64,000 nucleotides of DNA from positions 124,001 through 188,000 of the forward strand of contig CAVYEI010000001.1 in assembly GCA_963767475.1 (NCBI GenBank). The letters are read 5' to 3'. Position 1 is the first letter of the stretch. Each line of letters begins with the position of its first letter. A program made the translations under genes and the position numbers. The notes below the pieces were generated by a model. The model saw only the letters and a list, made by a program, of their open reading frames with translations, did no database searches and was not told the origin of the DNA. Below, piece after piece: positions 1-8,623 of this stretch. The stretch comes from WHSW01 sp963767475 (lineage in GTDB: Bacteria > Actinomycetota > Thermoleophilia > Solirubrobacterales > 70-9).

Positions 1-435
1 GCCCGTAACCGTGCAGAAGAAGCTCTCGTCGACCGCCGTCTGATCGGCGTCGTCGGGACAATCGACGCTCACCTGGACGCCGTGGTTGGTTTGCGCGTCG
101 TCGGCGATCGCCTCCTCGACCTGATCGGCGTCGGGACCCGTGGCCTGGTCGAAGACGCCGAGCCTGTCGGCGCCGATCGCGGCGCCGATCACCACCAGCC
201 AGATCAGCGTCCGGGCCCCCGGGTGCTTCTTCTTCGGCGCGCTCTCCGGCGGCGGCGGCTCGCCGCTCGGCGGGCCCTCGGGCGGTGGCGGCTCGGCCTG
301 TTCGCCGATCGTCAGCTCGGGCGCCCCAGCCTCCGGCTCAGCCGTCTGCTCACCGCTGGGCGAGAAGCCGCATTTGGTGCAGGCGTCGGCGTAGCCGGCC
401 TTCGTGTCCTCTCCGCATGCCGGGCAGGTGCGCAC
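1..435 (-). CDS. Zinc-ribbon membrane protein with DUF4333-like domain (partial)
   Basis: The gene is cut by the left edge; 145 residues are visible. The N-terminus has a zinc ribbon (C4-x2-C7 and C19-x2-C22). A Pro/Glu-rich linker follows, then a single membrane helix at about residues 75-89. The outer part ends in a segment with paired cysteines (about C126 and C141) of the form VxCP...FxCTV, which resembles DUF4333-type domains. The expected topology is cytoplasmic zinc ribbon, one membrane span and an extracellular domain. The GTG start is supported by a TAAGCT box exactly 7 nt upstream on the same strand. It diverges from the asparaginase gene. The function is unknown and the domain names come from memory of the families. 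Confidence 0.7.
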   Translation of the reverse strand, partial: MRTCPACGEDTKAGYADACTKCGFSPSGEQTAEPEAGAPELTIGEQAEPPPPEGPPSGEPPPPESAPKKKHPGARTLIWLVVIGAAIGADRLGVFDQATGPDADQVEEAIADDAQTNHGVQVSVDCPDDADQTAVDESFFCTVTG

Positions 436-442
436 GTCCGCG

Positions 443-448
443 AGCTTA
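443..448 (-). promoter_or_regulatory. -10-like box TAAGCT, leaderless promoter of the zinc-ribbon gene
   Basis: TAAGCT on the minus strand is followed by 7 nt and then the GTG start at 435. This is the spacing expected when transcription begins at the start codon. Confidence 0.5.
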
Positions 449-471
449 GGCGCTGGGCCCAGCGGCCCCGC

Positions 472-477
472 TATCGT
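472..477 (+). promoter_or_regulatory. -10-like box TATCGT, leaderless promoter of the asparaginase gene
   Basis: TATCGT is followed by 7 nt and GTG at 485. It lies 23 bp from the oppositely oriented box of the divergent gene, so both promoters share a very short control region. Confidence 0.5.
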
Positions 478-484
478 CGGCGAC

Positions 485-1495
485 GTGGCGGTTTGGGAAA
501 GAGCGCCCGAGCGCGCACGCAATGTCCGCATCCTCGCGGCCGGCGGCACGATCTCGATGACCGAGAACTCCGGCGGCGGAGGCGGCAGCGCCACCCCCGG
601 CCTCGACGCGGACGCGCTCGTCGCCAGCATCCCCAGCCTCGACGGGCGCGGGCTCGAGGCCTCCACGGTCAGCAACCTTCCCAGCGCCCACCTCAGCCTC
701 GGCGATCAGCTCGAAATCTGCCGGGCCGCGCGCGATTTCGCCCGCCGCGGCGTCGGCGTCGTCGTCACCCACGGCACCGACACGATGGAGGAGACGGCGA
801 TGCTCTGCGACGTCCTCCACGACGCCGAGGCGCCGATCGTGTTCACGGGCGCGATCCGCCCGGCCTCGGCGCCGGGCGCCGACGGCCCGGCGAACACGGT
901 CGACGCGATCAGCGTCGCCGCCAGCGAGGCCGCCGCCGGGATGGGCGTGTTGCTGTGCTTCGGCGGCGAGATCCACCACGCCCGCTGCGTGCGCAAGACC
1001 GACACCACCTCGCTGGTCGCCTTCTCCTCACCGCAGACCGGGCCGCTGGGCCGCGTCAGCGAGGGCCATCCGACGATCTGGTCGCGGATCCCGCGCAACC
1101 CGCCGCTCGACCCTCCCCATCTCGACTGCCGCGTCGCCCTCGTCCCCACCGCCGCCGGCGACGACGGCGCCCTTGCCCGGGCGGCGCTCGCCACCGAGCC
1201 CGACGGCGCCGTGATCGGCACGCTCGGCGCCGGCCACCTGACCCCGGACCTGCTCGAGCTCTGGCAGGAGGCCGCCGAGCGGATCCCGGTGATCGCCTAC
1301 TGTCGCTCCGAGCGCGGGGTGATCCTCAACGCGACCTACGGCTACCGCGGATCCGAGCAGGACCTGCGCGCGACCGGGATCGTCCCGGCCGGCTTCCTCT
1401 CACCGCAGGCGGCGCGGATGAAGCTGCTCGCCTGTCTCGCCTCGGGGCTCTCGATCGACGAGGTCCGCTGGGCTTTCCGTCAGGATGACGGCTGA
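485..1495 (+). CDS. L-asparaginase family protein
   Basis: This is a 336-aa asparaginase-fold amidohydrolase that would hydrolyse L-asparagine (or glutamine) to the acid and ammonia. It has the two family threonine motifs: AAGGTISM with T22 as likely nucleophile, and VVTHGTDTMEET with T98-D99. The later RKTDTTSLVAFSSP segment carries the expected catalytic lysine region. No signal peptide is seen, so it is probably cytoplasmic. An earlier in-frame ATG at 404 would run through the divergent gene's start. GTG 485 is preferred because TATCGT sits 7 nt before it and the protein then begins just before the first core strand. The stop overlaps the next gene's ATG (TGATG), which implies translational coupling. 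Confidence 0.88.
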   Translation: MAVWERAPERARNVRILAAGGTISMTENSGGGGGSATPGLDADALVASIPSLDGRGLEASTVSNLPSAHLSLGDQLEICRAARDFARRGVGVVVTHGTDTMEETAMLCDVLHDAEAPIVFTGAIRPASAPGADGPANTVDAISVAASEAAAGMGVLLCFGGEIHHARCVRKTDTTSLVAFSSPQTGPLGRVSEGHPTIWSRIPRNPPLDPPHLDCRVALVPTAAGDDGALARAALATEPDGAVIGTLGAGHLTPDLLELWQEAAERIPVIAYCRSERGVILNATYGYRGSEQDLRATGIVPAGFLSPQAARMKLLACLASGLSIDEVRWAFRQDDG

Positions 1496-2313
1496 TGAAG
1501 ATCCATCACCTCAGCTGCGGCACCATGTGCCCCTTCGGCAGCAAGCTGATTGCGGGCGATGGCGGCTTTGGCGCCACCGAGATCATCTGTCACTGCCTGC
1601 TGATCGAGACCGCCGACTCGCTGGTCTTGGTCGACACGGGAATGGGGCTCGACGACATGCGCCATCCCTACCGCCGGCTCGGGGTGGCGTTCACGGCCTC
1701 GTTCCGCGTTCAGGCCGACCTCACCTCCCCGGCGGTCGAGCGGATCCGCGCCCTCGGCCTCGACCCGACCGACGTCCGCCACATCGCCTGCACCCACCTC
1801 GACCTCGATCACGCCGGCGGCCTCCCCGACTTCCCCGACGCCGAGGTGCATGTGTTCGAGCCCGAGAAGCAGGCGGCTGTCAACCCCTCCCTGCGCGATC
1901 GCCTCCGCTATCCGGCCTGCCATCTGGAGCACGGGCCGAAGTGGCACACGCACACCGTCGACGGCGACGACTGGTTCGGGTTCGAGAGCGTTCGCGTGCT
2001 TCCCGGCGTCGATCCCGAGGTCCTGCTCATCCCCCTTGTCGGCCATTCGCGCGGCCACAGCGCGATCGCGGTCCGCGAAGGCGACGGCTGGCTCCTGCAT
2101 TGCGGCGACGCCTACTTTCACCGCAACGAGATCGCGATTCCGCCCAGCTGCCCGCCCGGGCTGCGCTACTTCCAGACGGCGATGGCCGCCGACAACGGTG
2201 CCCGGCGCAACAACCAGGAGCGCCTCCGCGAGCTCTCCCGCGACCACGGCGACGAGGTCCGCATCTTCTGCGCCCACGATCCGGTCGAGCTCGAGCGGGC
2301 GCGGGCAGCGTGA
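1495..2313 (+). CDS. Metallo-beta-lactamase-fold hydrolase (AHL-lactonase-like)
   Basis: A 272-aa MBL-fold protein. The metal motif is H101-x-D103-x-D105-H106 (THLDLDHAGG); further ligands lie in LVGHSRGHS and LLHCGDAYFHR. The overall organisation resembles N-acyl-homoserine lactonases and related lactone hydrolases, but the substrate cannot be set from sequence. No signal peptide is seen. The ATG overlaps the asparaginase stop, and its own stop overlaps the GTG of the SDR gene, so three genes form a tight operon. The odd H-x-D-x-D-H spacing fits the MBL class but is not proof of lactonase activity. Confidence 0.82.
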   Translation: MKIHHLSCGTMCPFGSKLIAGDGGFGATEIICHCLLIETADSLVLVDTGMGLDDMRHPYRRLGVAFTASFRVQADLTSPAVERIRALGLDPTDVRHIACTHLDLDHAGGLPDFPDAEVHVFEPEKQAAVNPSLRDRLRYPACHLEHGPKWHTHTVDGDDWFGFESVRVLPGVDPEVLLIPLVGHSRGHSAIAVREGDGWLLHCGDAYFHRNEIAIPPSCPPGLRYFQTAMAADNGARRNNQERLRELSRDHGDEVRIFCAHDPVELERARAA

Positions 2314-3170
2314 GCGCCGCCGCCGGGCGCGGCGCCGTCGTCGTCACCGGCAGCTCGACCGGGATCGGCCGGGCCTGCGCGCTCGGCCTCGACCGGGCCG
2401 GGTTCACGGTCTTCGCCGGGGTCCGCAAACCCGCCGACGGGGAGGCGCTCGGCTCCGAGGCCTCGCAGCGGCTTGAGCCGCTGATCATCGACGTCACCGA
2501 TGCCGCCACGATCGCCGCCGCCGCCGACCGCGTGCGCGAAGCGACCGGCGGCAAGCTCGCCGGCCTGGTCAACAACGCCGGGATCACGGTTCCCGGCCCG
2601 GTCGAGACGGTGCCGCTCGACGACTTCCGCTACCAGCTCGAGGTCAACGTGACCGGACAGGTCGCCGTCACCCAGGCATTCCTCGGGATGATCCGCGCCG
2701 CGCGCGGCCGGGTCGTCTTCATCTCCTCGATCGGCGGCCGCGGCGGACTCGCCTACCTCTCGGCCTACAACGCGTCCAAGTGCGCGATCAGCGCCGTCGG
2801 CGACTCGCTGCGACAGGAGATGCGCCCGTTCGGGGTCGAGGTCGCGATCATCGAGCCGGGCGCGATCGCGACCGAGATCTGGGCCAAGGGCGGCGAGGCG
2901 GCGCCGGCCGTGCGCGAGGCGATGGGGCCGGAGATGAACGAGCTCTACGGTGAGCGCCTCGACAGCTTCGCGGCGCTCGGGCGCAAGACCGGTGCCTCGG
3001 GCCTCGCCCCGGAAGTCGTCTACAAGGCGATCGAGCATGCGCTCACGGCGCCGAAGCCGAAGGCGCGCTACGTGATCGGGCGCGACGCGAAGATCCAGGC
3101 GGTCGCCCGCACGCTGCTTCCCGACCGCGCCTTCGATCGCGTGGTCGAGCGCGAGATCGACAACGCCTGA
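2310..3170 (+). CDS. Short-chain dehydrogenase/reductase
   Basis: A 286-aa classical SDR. The Rossmann cofactor motif is TGSSTGIG (residues 13-20), the structural NNAG is at 88-91, and the catalytic Ser is in FISSIGG with Y153-x3-K157 (YNASK). It is a cytoplasmic NAD(P)-dependent oxidoreductase with unknown substrate. The GTG start overlaps the stop of the MBL gene (GTGA), so it is translated as part of the asparaginase-MBL-SDR operon. The region around residues 190-215 (IWAKGGEAAPAVREAMG) is the usual variable substrate lid. Confidence 0.88.
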   Translation: MSAAAGRGAVVVTGSSTGIGRACALGLDRAGFTVFAGVRKPADGEALGSEASQRLEPLIIDVTDAATIAAAADRVREATGGKLAGLVNNAGITVPGPVETVPLDDFRYQLEVNVTGQVAVTQAFLGMIRAARGRVVFISSIGGRGGLAYLSAYNASKCAISAVGDSLRQEMRPFGVEVAIIEPGAIATEIWAKGGEAAPAVREAMGPEMNELYGERLDSFAALGRKTGASGLAPEVVYKAIEHALTAPKPKARYVIGRDAKIQAVARTLLPDRAFDRVVEREIDNA

Positions 3171-3205
3171 GCCACCACCAGCTCTCCTTCTAGGATGCGG
3201 GCGGG

Positions 3206-4123
3206 TTGAGAGTCGCGGTCGTCGACATGGGCACGAACTCGACGCGGCTGCTGGTCGCCGACGTCGTCGACGGGCGCGTGCGCGAGCTCGAGCGGCGCTC
3301 GACTGTGACCCGGCTCGGCCGCGGGGTCGACACCTCGGGCCAGCTCGCCGCCGAGGCGATCGAGGATGCCTGCGACGCGGTCGGCTCCTACATCCAGATC
3401 TACGAGAAGCTCGGCGTCGACCGGGTCCGGGCGATCGCCACCAGTGCCGTCCGCGACGCCGACAACCGGGCGATGTTCCTCGCCGAGCTGCGCGAGCGCT
3501 TCGACCTCCAGGCCGAGATCCTCGACGGCGCCGAGGAGGCGCGGCTGACTTACATCGGCGCCTACGCCGAGCGCCCGCCGGCGGCGAAGACGATGGTCGT
3601 CGACATCGGCGGGGGCTCGACCGAGCTGGTGATCGGCGACGGGCCCGAGGTCGGCTTCTACGCCTCAATGCAGGCGGGGACCGTGCGCCACACCGAGCGC
3701 TACATCACCCATGACCCGCCCGAGGCCGCCGAGCTCGAGGAGCTCGCCGGCGACGTCCAGGGCCTGATCAACGAGGCGCTCGAGGGCGCCGCCCTGGCCC
3801 GCGCCAACTTCGGCATCGGCGTCGCCGGCACGCCGACCTCGCTTGCCGCCATCGACCAAAAGCTCGACCCCTACGACCCCGAGTTCGTCCACGGCTACAC
3901 GCTCTCGCTCGGGTCGATCCAGCGGATGCTCTCGCAGCTCGCTTCGAAGCCATTGGTCGAGCGGCTCCAGGTCGTCGGCCTGCACGAGGGCCGGGCGCCG
4001 ACGATCGTCGCCGGCGTCGTCATCCTGATTCAGGTGATGCGGGCCTTCGGGCTACAGGAGATCGAGGTCTCCGAGCACGACATCCTCTGGGGCGCGGCGC
4101 TGGAGGCGGCCAGCGTCGGCTAG
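3206..4123 (+). CDS. Ppx/GppA-family phosphatase
   Basis: A 305-aa member of the sugar-kinase/actin-like exopolyphosphatase/guanosine pentaphosphate phosphatase family. The first phosphate loop is VDMGTNSTRLL (residues 6-16) and the second is DIGGGSTEL (133-141). It is the short form, without the C-terminal HD-like part of the E. coli enzymes, as in the two mycobacterial Ppx proteins. It probably degrades polyphosphate or pppGpp in the cytoplasm; the preferred substrate is not visible. The TTG start is chosen because the protein opens directly with the conserved strand; a TAGGAT box lies 9 nt before it. Its TAG shares the CTAG tetranucleotide with the stop of the convergent gene. Confidence 0.88.
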   Translation: MRVAVVDMGTNSTRLLVADVVDGRVRELERRSTVTRLGRGVDTSGQLAAEAIEDACDAVGSYIQIYEKLGVDRVRAIATSAVRDADNRAMFLAELRERFDLQAEILDGAEEARLTYIGAYAERPPAAKTMVVDIGGGSTELVIGDGPEVGFYASMQAGTVRHTERYITHDPPEAAELEELAGDVQGLINEALEGAALARANFGIGVAGTPTSLAAIDQKLDPYDPEFVHGYTLSLGSIQRMLSQLASKPLVERLQVVGLHEGRAPTIVAGVVILIQVMRAFGLQEIEVSEHDILWGAALEAASVG

Positions 4124-5472
4124 CAGACGCCTGGCATCGAGACCCCGCGCAGGGCGGCGATCGCGCACAGTGCCGGCTTCGGGCTCAGGTTCTTGTTCAC
4201 GACGCCGAACCCGGCTTCGCGTCCTGCGAGCGAGGGCTCTTCGACGAAGCGGTGGACGATCGCCAGCTCGATCCCGCGGATGCGCCGGAAGATCTCCATC
4301 AGCTCGGTGATCGCGGTGGCCGAGGCATTGGGGTCGAAGCCCTTGTCGCCCGAGGTCGAGACGCCGAACTCGGTCGCCCACAGGGGCCTGGCGCCGTCGC
4401 CGTAGCGGTCCATGACGTTCTGGACCTTGCCCAGATAGACGCGCACGTCGCCGAGGTAGTCGTCGCTCGGGCCTACTCCGGGATAGGGGTGGATGCCGAT
4501 CGCGTCCGCCTTCTGCGCGGCCCCGTTCTCATACATCCCGATCAGGAAGTCTCTGAAGCCCATCGAGCCGCTGGTATCGGTGTCGGCGTGCGGTGAGAGG
4601 CCGGCGCTGACGACGACCATCTCCGGCGCCTGGGCGTGCAGCGCGTCGGCGACGACCTTCAGCATCGCGGAGTACGCGCCGGGGTCGGGCGGCCCACCCC
4701 AGAAGCGCGGGTAGTTGGGCTCGTTCCAGACCTCGAAGCCGATCGAGTCCGGGTAGCGCTTGGCGGCGGCGACGGCGATCTCGGCGAACTCGTCGTAGTG
4801 CTGGGGCGCCGGGTGCAGCTCGTCCTCGCCGCCGGCGCAGGCGCCGGGGTTTGCCTGGGCGTAGCAGGGGGCGTCGAGCAGGATCCACAGTGGGCGGATG
4901 CCGCGGTCGCGCAGGCGGTCGTAAAGCTGGTCGGGGCCGAACCAGTTGAAGGAGCCCTTGTTGCCCTCCACCGATTTCCACGGCAGGCCGACGCGGGCGA
5001 CGTCCGGCTCGGTGTCCTCGAGCAGGTTGAGCGCCGCGACGGACTGGAAGATCCAGTCGTCGTTGAAGCCGAACGTCGGCGGTGGGTTCGGCGTCGTCAG
5101 CAGCGGCGCCATCGGTTGCATCTGGTTCGCGCACTTGTCGACCCGCCACTTGTTGCCCTTGCGCTTCCACACCGCTTTGCCGGCGCAGCGGTAGGGCACC
5201 TCGCCGGCGGCGTAGACGCCCTCGGCGCGCCAGAGGCAGATCCAGGTCGAGTAGTTGAGCTTGCCCTTGCGCTTCTGCGGCCCGCATTTGCTGATCTTCA
5301 GCACCTCGATGCCGTTGCGCGCCTCGATCATCCGTTGAGCCTTCGAGATCAGCTTGGCGCGATTGACCCCGTGCTCGGTGTCGCCCGGCTGGGCGGCCCC
5401 GGCCGCGGGCACGCCGATCAGCACGATCGCGATCGTGGTCATAAAGAGGATTGCCGAGCGAGCCCTGCGCAT
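4120..5472 (-). CDS. Secreted clan GH-A glycoside hydrolase
   Basis: About 450 aa. The N-terminus is a clear signal peptide (MRRARSAILFMTTIAIVLIG, cleavage near residue 25). Residues ~35-120 hold a small domain with four cysteines (C63, C79, C96, C114). A TIM-barrel domain follows: acid/base E251 in WNEPNYP and nucleophile E368 in WATEFGVS, the order and spacing of clan A (GH5/GH39-like). It should cleave an external polysaccharide or glycoside; the family number is not certain. A TTG 10 codons upstream is possible, but ATG 5472 has a GAAAG ribosome site and gives the better signal peptide. It ends on the same CTAG as the convergent Ppx gene. Confidence 0.8.
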   Translation of the reverse strand: MRRARSAILFMTTIAIVLIGVPAAGAAQPGDTEHGVNRAKLISKAQRMIEARNGIEVLKISKCGPQKRKGKLNYSTWICLWRAEGVYAAGEVPYRCAGKAVWKRKGNKWRVDKCANQMQPMAPLLTTPNPPPTFGFNDDWIFQSVAALNLLEDTEPDVARVGLPWKSVEGNKGSFNWFGPDQLYDRLRDRGIRPLWILLDAPCYAQANPGACAGGEDELHPAPQHYDEFAEIAVAAAKRYPDSIGFEVWNEPNYPRFWGGPPDPGAYSAMLKVVADALHAQAPEMVVVSAGLSPHADTDTSGSMGFRDFLIGMYENGAAQKADAIGIHPYPGVGPSDDYLGDVRVYLGKVQNVMDRYGDGARPLWATEFGVSTSGDKGFDPNASATAITELMEIFRRIRGIELAIVHRFVEEPSLAGREAGFGVVNKNLSPKPALCAIAALRGVSMPGVC

Positions 5473-5535
5473 ACTGCATCTTTCATCGGCCACTGGCGTC
5501 AATTACTCAACCCCCGTGGCCGCCCGGGATCACGG

Positions 5536-5541
5536 TAGGCT
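5536..5541 (+). promoter_or_regulatory. -10-like box TAGGCT, leaderless promoter of the molybdopterin oxidoreductase
   Basis: TAGGCT is followed by 7 nt and GTG 5549. This decides between the two adjacent GTG codons at 5546 and 5549. Confidence 0.5.
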
Positions 5542-5548
5542 GACCGTG

Positions 5549-7810
5549 GTGGCAACCGAGACCGTCCACTACCGCACCTGTCCCTTCTGTGAGGCGACCT
5601 GTGGCCTCGAGGTGACGATGCGCGGCGACGAGGTGGCCTCGGTCCGCGGGGATGACGACGACGTCTTCTCGCATGGCTTTCTCTGTCCCAAATCGCAGGG
5701 GCTGAAACAACTTCACGACGATCCGGACCGGCTGACGACGCCGCTGGTGCGCCGCGACGGCGAGCTGGTCGAGGCCAGCTGGGAGGAGGCCTTCGCGGCC
5801 GTCGAGGACGGCCTCACCCGTGTACTCGAGCAGGGCGGGCGCGATTCTGTCGCCGTCTATCTCGGCAACCCGGCCGCCCACAGCCTCGGGCCGACGCTCT
5901 ACGGGACGCCGTTTCTGAAGGCCCTCGGCTCGAAGAACATCTACTCCGCCTCGACCGTCGACCAGATGCCGAAGCAGGTCTCGGCCGGGTTGATGTTCGG
6001 TGGCGGTCTCAGCGTCCCGATCCCCGACGTCGACCGCACCGACCACCTGCTGATCCTCGGCGCCAACCCGTTGGTCTCGAACGGCTCGCTGCTGACCGCG
6101 CCCGACATGCGCGGGCGGATCCGCGCGATCCGCGATCGCGGCGGCAAGGTCGTGGTCATCGACCCGCGCCGAAGCCGCACCGCCCGCGAGGCCTCCGAGC
6201 ACCACTTCATCCGTCCCGGCACCGACGCCCACCTGCTGTTCGCGATCGCCAACGTGCTGATCGCCGAGGAGCTGACCGATCCGGGCCGGCTGACCGAGCA
6301 CACCGAGGGCGCCGAGCTGATCGCCGGCCTCGCCGAGCCGTTCACGCCCGACGCCGTGGCGCCGATCTGCGGCATCGACGCCGACGAGATCCGCACGATG
6401 GCGCGCGAGCTCGCGGCCGCCGAGCGCGCCGCCGTCTACGCGCGCATCGGCACCACGACGCAGCGCTTCGGCACGCTCTCGAGCTGGCTCGTCGACGTGC
6501 TCAACTACCTCACCGGCAACCTCGACCGCGAGGGCGGGGCGATGTTCGCGCTCGCCGCCGCCGGTCAGCGAAACTCGGCCGGCCGGGGGCCGGTCGGCAA
6601 GGGTCTTCGGATCGGCCGCTGGGCGAGCCGCGTCAGCGGCAGGCCCGAGGTCTTCGGCGAGCTGCCGGTGGTCGGACTCGCCGAGGAGATCTCGACCCCC
6701 GGCGAGGGCCAGGTGCGGGCGCTGGTGACGATCGCCGGCAACCCGCTGGTCTCGACCCCGGACTCGGGCTCGCTCGAGGCCGCGGTCGAGACGCTCGACT
6801 TCATGGTCTCGGTCGACATCTACGTCAACGAGACCACCCGCCACGCCGACGTCATCCTTCCCGCTCCCGAGCCCCTGGCCAAGGCCCACTACGACGCGGC
6901 GCTCTACCAGCTCGCGATCCGCAGCGTCGCCAACTACTCGGAACCGATCCTCGACCTCCCCGAGGGCCAGCCGCACGAGTGGGAGATCATCCTGCGGCTC
7001 GCCGCGATCGCCGCCGGACAGGGTGCCGAGGCCGACATCGAGGCCTGGGACGAGCTCGTGGCCCAGACCCTGATCGGCCGCGAGGTGGCGCTGCCGGGCT
7101 CGCCGATCGAGGGACGCGACGCGAGCGAGATCGCCGAGGCCCTGGGCGAGCGCCGCGGGCCCGAGCGGCTGATCGACTTCATGGTCAGGGTGGGCCCGTT
7201 CGGCGACGGCTTCGGCGCCGACCCCGAGGGCCTGACGCTGGCGAAGCTGGAGGCAAACCCGCACGGGATCGACATGGGCGCGATGCGACCGCGAGTGCCC
7301 GAGGTCCTGCGCACGGCCTCGGGGAAGATCGAGCTGGCGCCGGAGGAGATCCTCGCCGACATCCCTCGGCTCGAAGCAGAGCTCGGCATGCACGTCAACG
7401 GCCAGATGGTGCTGATCGGCCGCCGCCAGCTGCGCTCGAACAACTCCTGGATGCACAACCTGCCGGCGCTGGTCAAGGGCAAGGACCGCTGCACGGTCCA
7501 GGTCCACCCCACCGATGCCGAGCGCCTCGGCCTCGCCGAGGGCGGTTCGGCCCGGGTCAGCTCGAGCTCCGGCGAGCTCGTCGTCCCGGTCGAGATCACC
7601 GACGAGATCATGCCCGGGGTGGTCTCGATCCCGCATGGCTGGGGACACGACTCGCCGGGCAACCGGATGGCGGTCGCGGCCGAGCACGCCGGCGTCAACT
7701 CGAACCTGCTCGCCCCGGTCGACATCGACGTGCCCTCCGGCAACGCGGTCCTCAACGGGATCCCGGTCGAGGTCACGGCCGCCGACCGCGAGCCGGCGCT
7801 GAGCGCCTAG
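5549..7810 (+). CDS. Molybdopterin-dependent oxidoreductase (DMSO reductase superfamily)
   Basis: A 753-aa enzyme expected to bind bis-MGD molybdenum (or tungsten) and one [4Fe-4S] cluster. The cluster motif is C11-x2-C14-x3-C18...C46 (TCPFCEATCG ... FLCPKSQG). The molybdopterin domains follow, with typical stretches such as HLLILGANPLVSNGS and VVIDPRRSRTA, and a C-terminal MopB-CT beta barrel (about residues 620-740). There is no Tat signal, so it is cytoplasmic, in the formate dehydrogenase/assimilatory nitrate reductase branch. The likely metal-ligand region reads SASTVDQMPKQ, with no Cys or selenocysteine. No electron-transfer subunit or cofactor gene lies nearby; the substrate is unknown. 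Confidence 0.82.
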   Translation: MATETVHYRTCPFCEATCGLEVTMRGDEVASVRGDDDDVFSHGFLCPKSQGLKQLHDDPDRLTTPLVRRDGELVEASWEEAFAAVEDGLTRVLEQGGRDSVAVYLGNPAAHSLGPTLYGTPFLKALGSKNIYSASTVDQMPKQVSAGLMFGGGLSVPIPDVDRTDHLLILGANPLVSNGSLLTAPDMRGRIRAIRDRGGKVVVIDPRRSRTAREASEHHFIRPGTDAHLLFAIANVLIAEELTDPGRLTEHTEGAELIAGLAEPFTPDAVAPICGIDADEIRTMARELAAAERAAVYARIGTTTQRFGTLSSWLVDVLNYLTGNLDREGGAMFALAAAGQRNSAGRGPVGKGLRIGRWASRVSGRPEVFGELPVVGLAEEISTPGEGQVRALVTIAGNPLVSTPDSGSLEAAVETLDFMVSVDIYVNETTRHADVILPAPEPLAKAHYDAALYQLAIRSVANYSEPILDLPEGQPHEWEIILRLAAIAAGQGAEADIEAWDELVAQTLIGREVALPGSPIEGRDASEIAEALGERRGPERLIDFMVRVGPFGDGFGADPEGLTLAKLEANPHGIDMGAMRPRVPEVLRTASGKIELAPEEILADIPRLEAELGMHVNGQMVLIGRRQLRSNNSWMHNLPALVKGKDRCTVQVHPTDAERLGLAEGGSARVSSSSGELVVPVEITDEIMPGVVSIPHGWGHDSPGNRMAVAAEHAGVNSNLLAPVDIDVPSGNAVLNGIPVEVTAADREPALSA

Positions 7811-7824
7811 CGCCGCGGGCCGGG

Positions 7825-8619
7825 TTGAACTCCTCCGTGGCCCAGCTCGAGTTCAACGAGGAGACCTCGAAGCGGATCGAGGCGTCGTACTCGTCGCGCG
7901 ACGTGCGCCGCCGGCGGGCGCTGGTCCGCGAGGCCGTCGCGGCGAAAGCGGGCGACCGGATCCTCGATGTCGGTTGCGGCCCGGGCTTCTACGTCGCCGA
8001 GCTGGCGCAGGAGGTCGGCGCCGAGGGCTCGGTCGTCGGCGTCGACGGCAGCGCCTCGATGCTCGCGCTCGCCGCCGAGCGCTGCCGCGACGCCGGCAAC
8101 GTCGAGTTCCTCGAGGGCGACGCGACCCGGCTCCCGGTCGACGATGGCGGCTTCGATGCCGCGCTCAGCGTCCAGGTGATGGAGTACGTCCCCGACATTC
8201 CCGCCGCCCTGGCCGAGATCCTCCGCGCGCTGCGCCCCGGCGGCCGGCTCGCGATCTGGGACGTCGATTGGGCGACGCTCTCGATCCGCACCGAGGATCC
8301 CGGGCGGATGCGCCGGGTTCTCGATGCCTGGGACGCGCATCTGACCCACGTCTCCCTGCCCTGGACCCTGACCGCGCAACTGCGCGAGGCGGGCTTCGAG
8401 CGGATCGAGATGGAGGGTCACGCTTTCGCCACCAACGAGCTCAGCGACGACACCTACGGCGGCTTTCTCGTCTCCTTCATCGAGCAGTTCGCGCTCGGGC
8501 GCGAGGACCTGCCCGAGGCCGAGGTCCGCGACTGGGCCGACGAGCAGCGCAAGCTCGCCGAGCGGGGCGAGTTCTACTTCGCCGTCACCGGGTTCCTGTT
8601 CCGGGCCGAGCGCGGCTGA
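7825..8619 (+). CDS. SAM-dependent methyltransferase
   Basis: A class I methyltransferase of about 264 aa. Motif I is ILDVGCGPGFYVAEL, followed by the acidic strand VVGVDGS, the FLEGDATRLP strand and ALRPGGRLAIWDVDW. The C-terminus (FATNELSDDTYGGFLVSFIEQF) is a small substrate-binding cap. The target molecule cannot be inferred. It lies 14 nt after the molybdopterin oxidoreductase and is probably cotranscribed. The start is uncertain: TTG 7825 is given, while GTG 7837 would remove only four residues. Confidence 0.8.
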   Translation: MNSSVAQLEFNEETSKRIEASYSSRDVRRRRALVREAVAAKAGDRILDVGCGPGFYVAELAQEVGAEGSVVGVDGSASMLALAAERCRDAGNVEFLEGDATRLPVDDGGFDAALSVQVMEYVPDIPAALAEILRALRPGGRLAIWDVDWATLSIRTEDPGRMRRVLDAWDAHLTHVSLPWTLTAQLREAGFERIEMEGHAFATNELSDDTYGGFLVSFIEQFALGREDLPEAEVRDWADEQRKLAERGEFYFAVTGFLFRAERG

Positions 8620-8623
8620 GGTT

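Noticed and set aside
404..484. N-terminal extension of the asparaginase from ATG 404
   Set aside because: It would overlap the start of the divergent zinc-ribbon gene, and the -10-like box at 472-477 would lie inside it.
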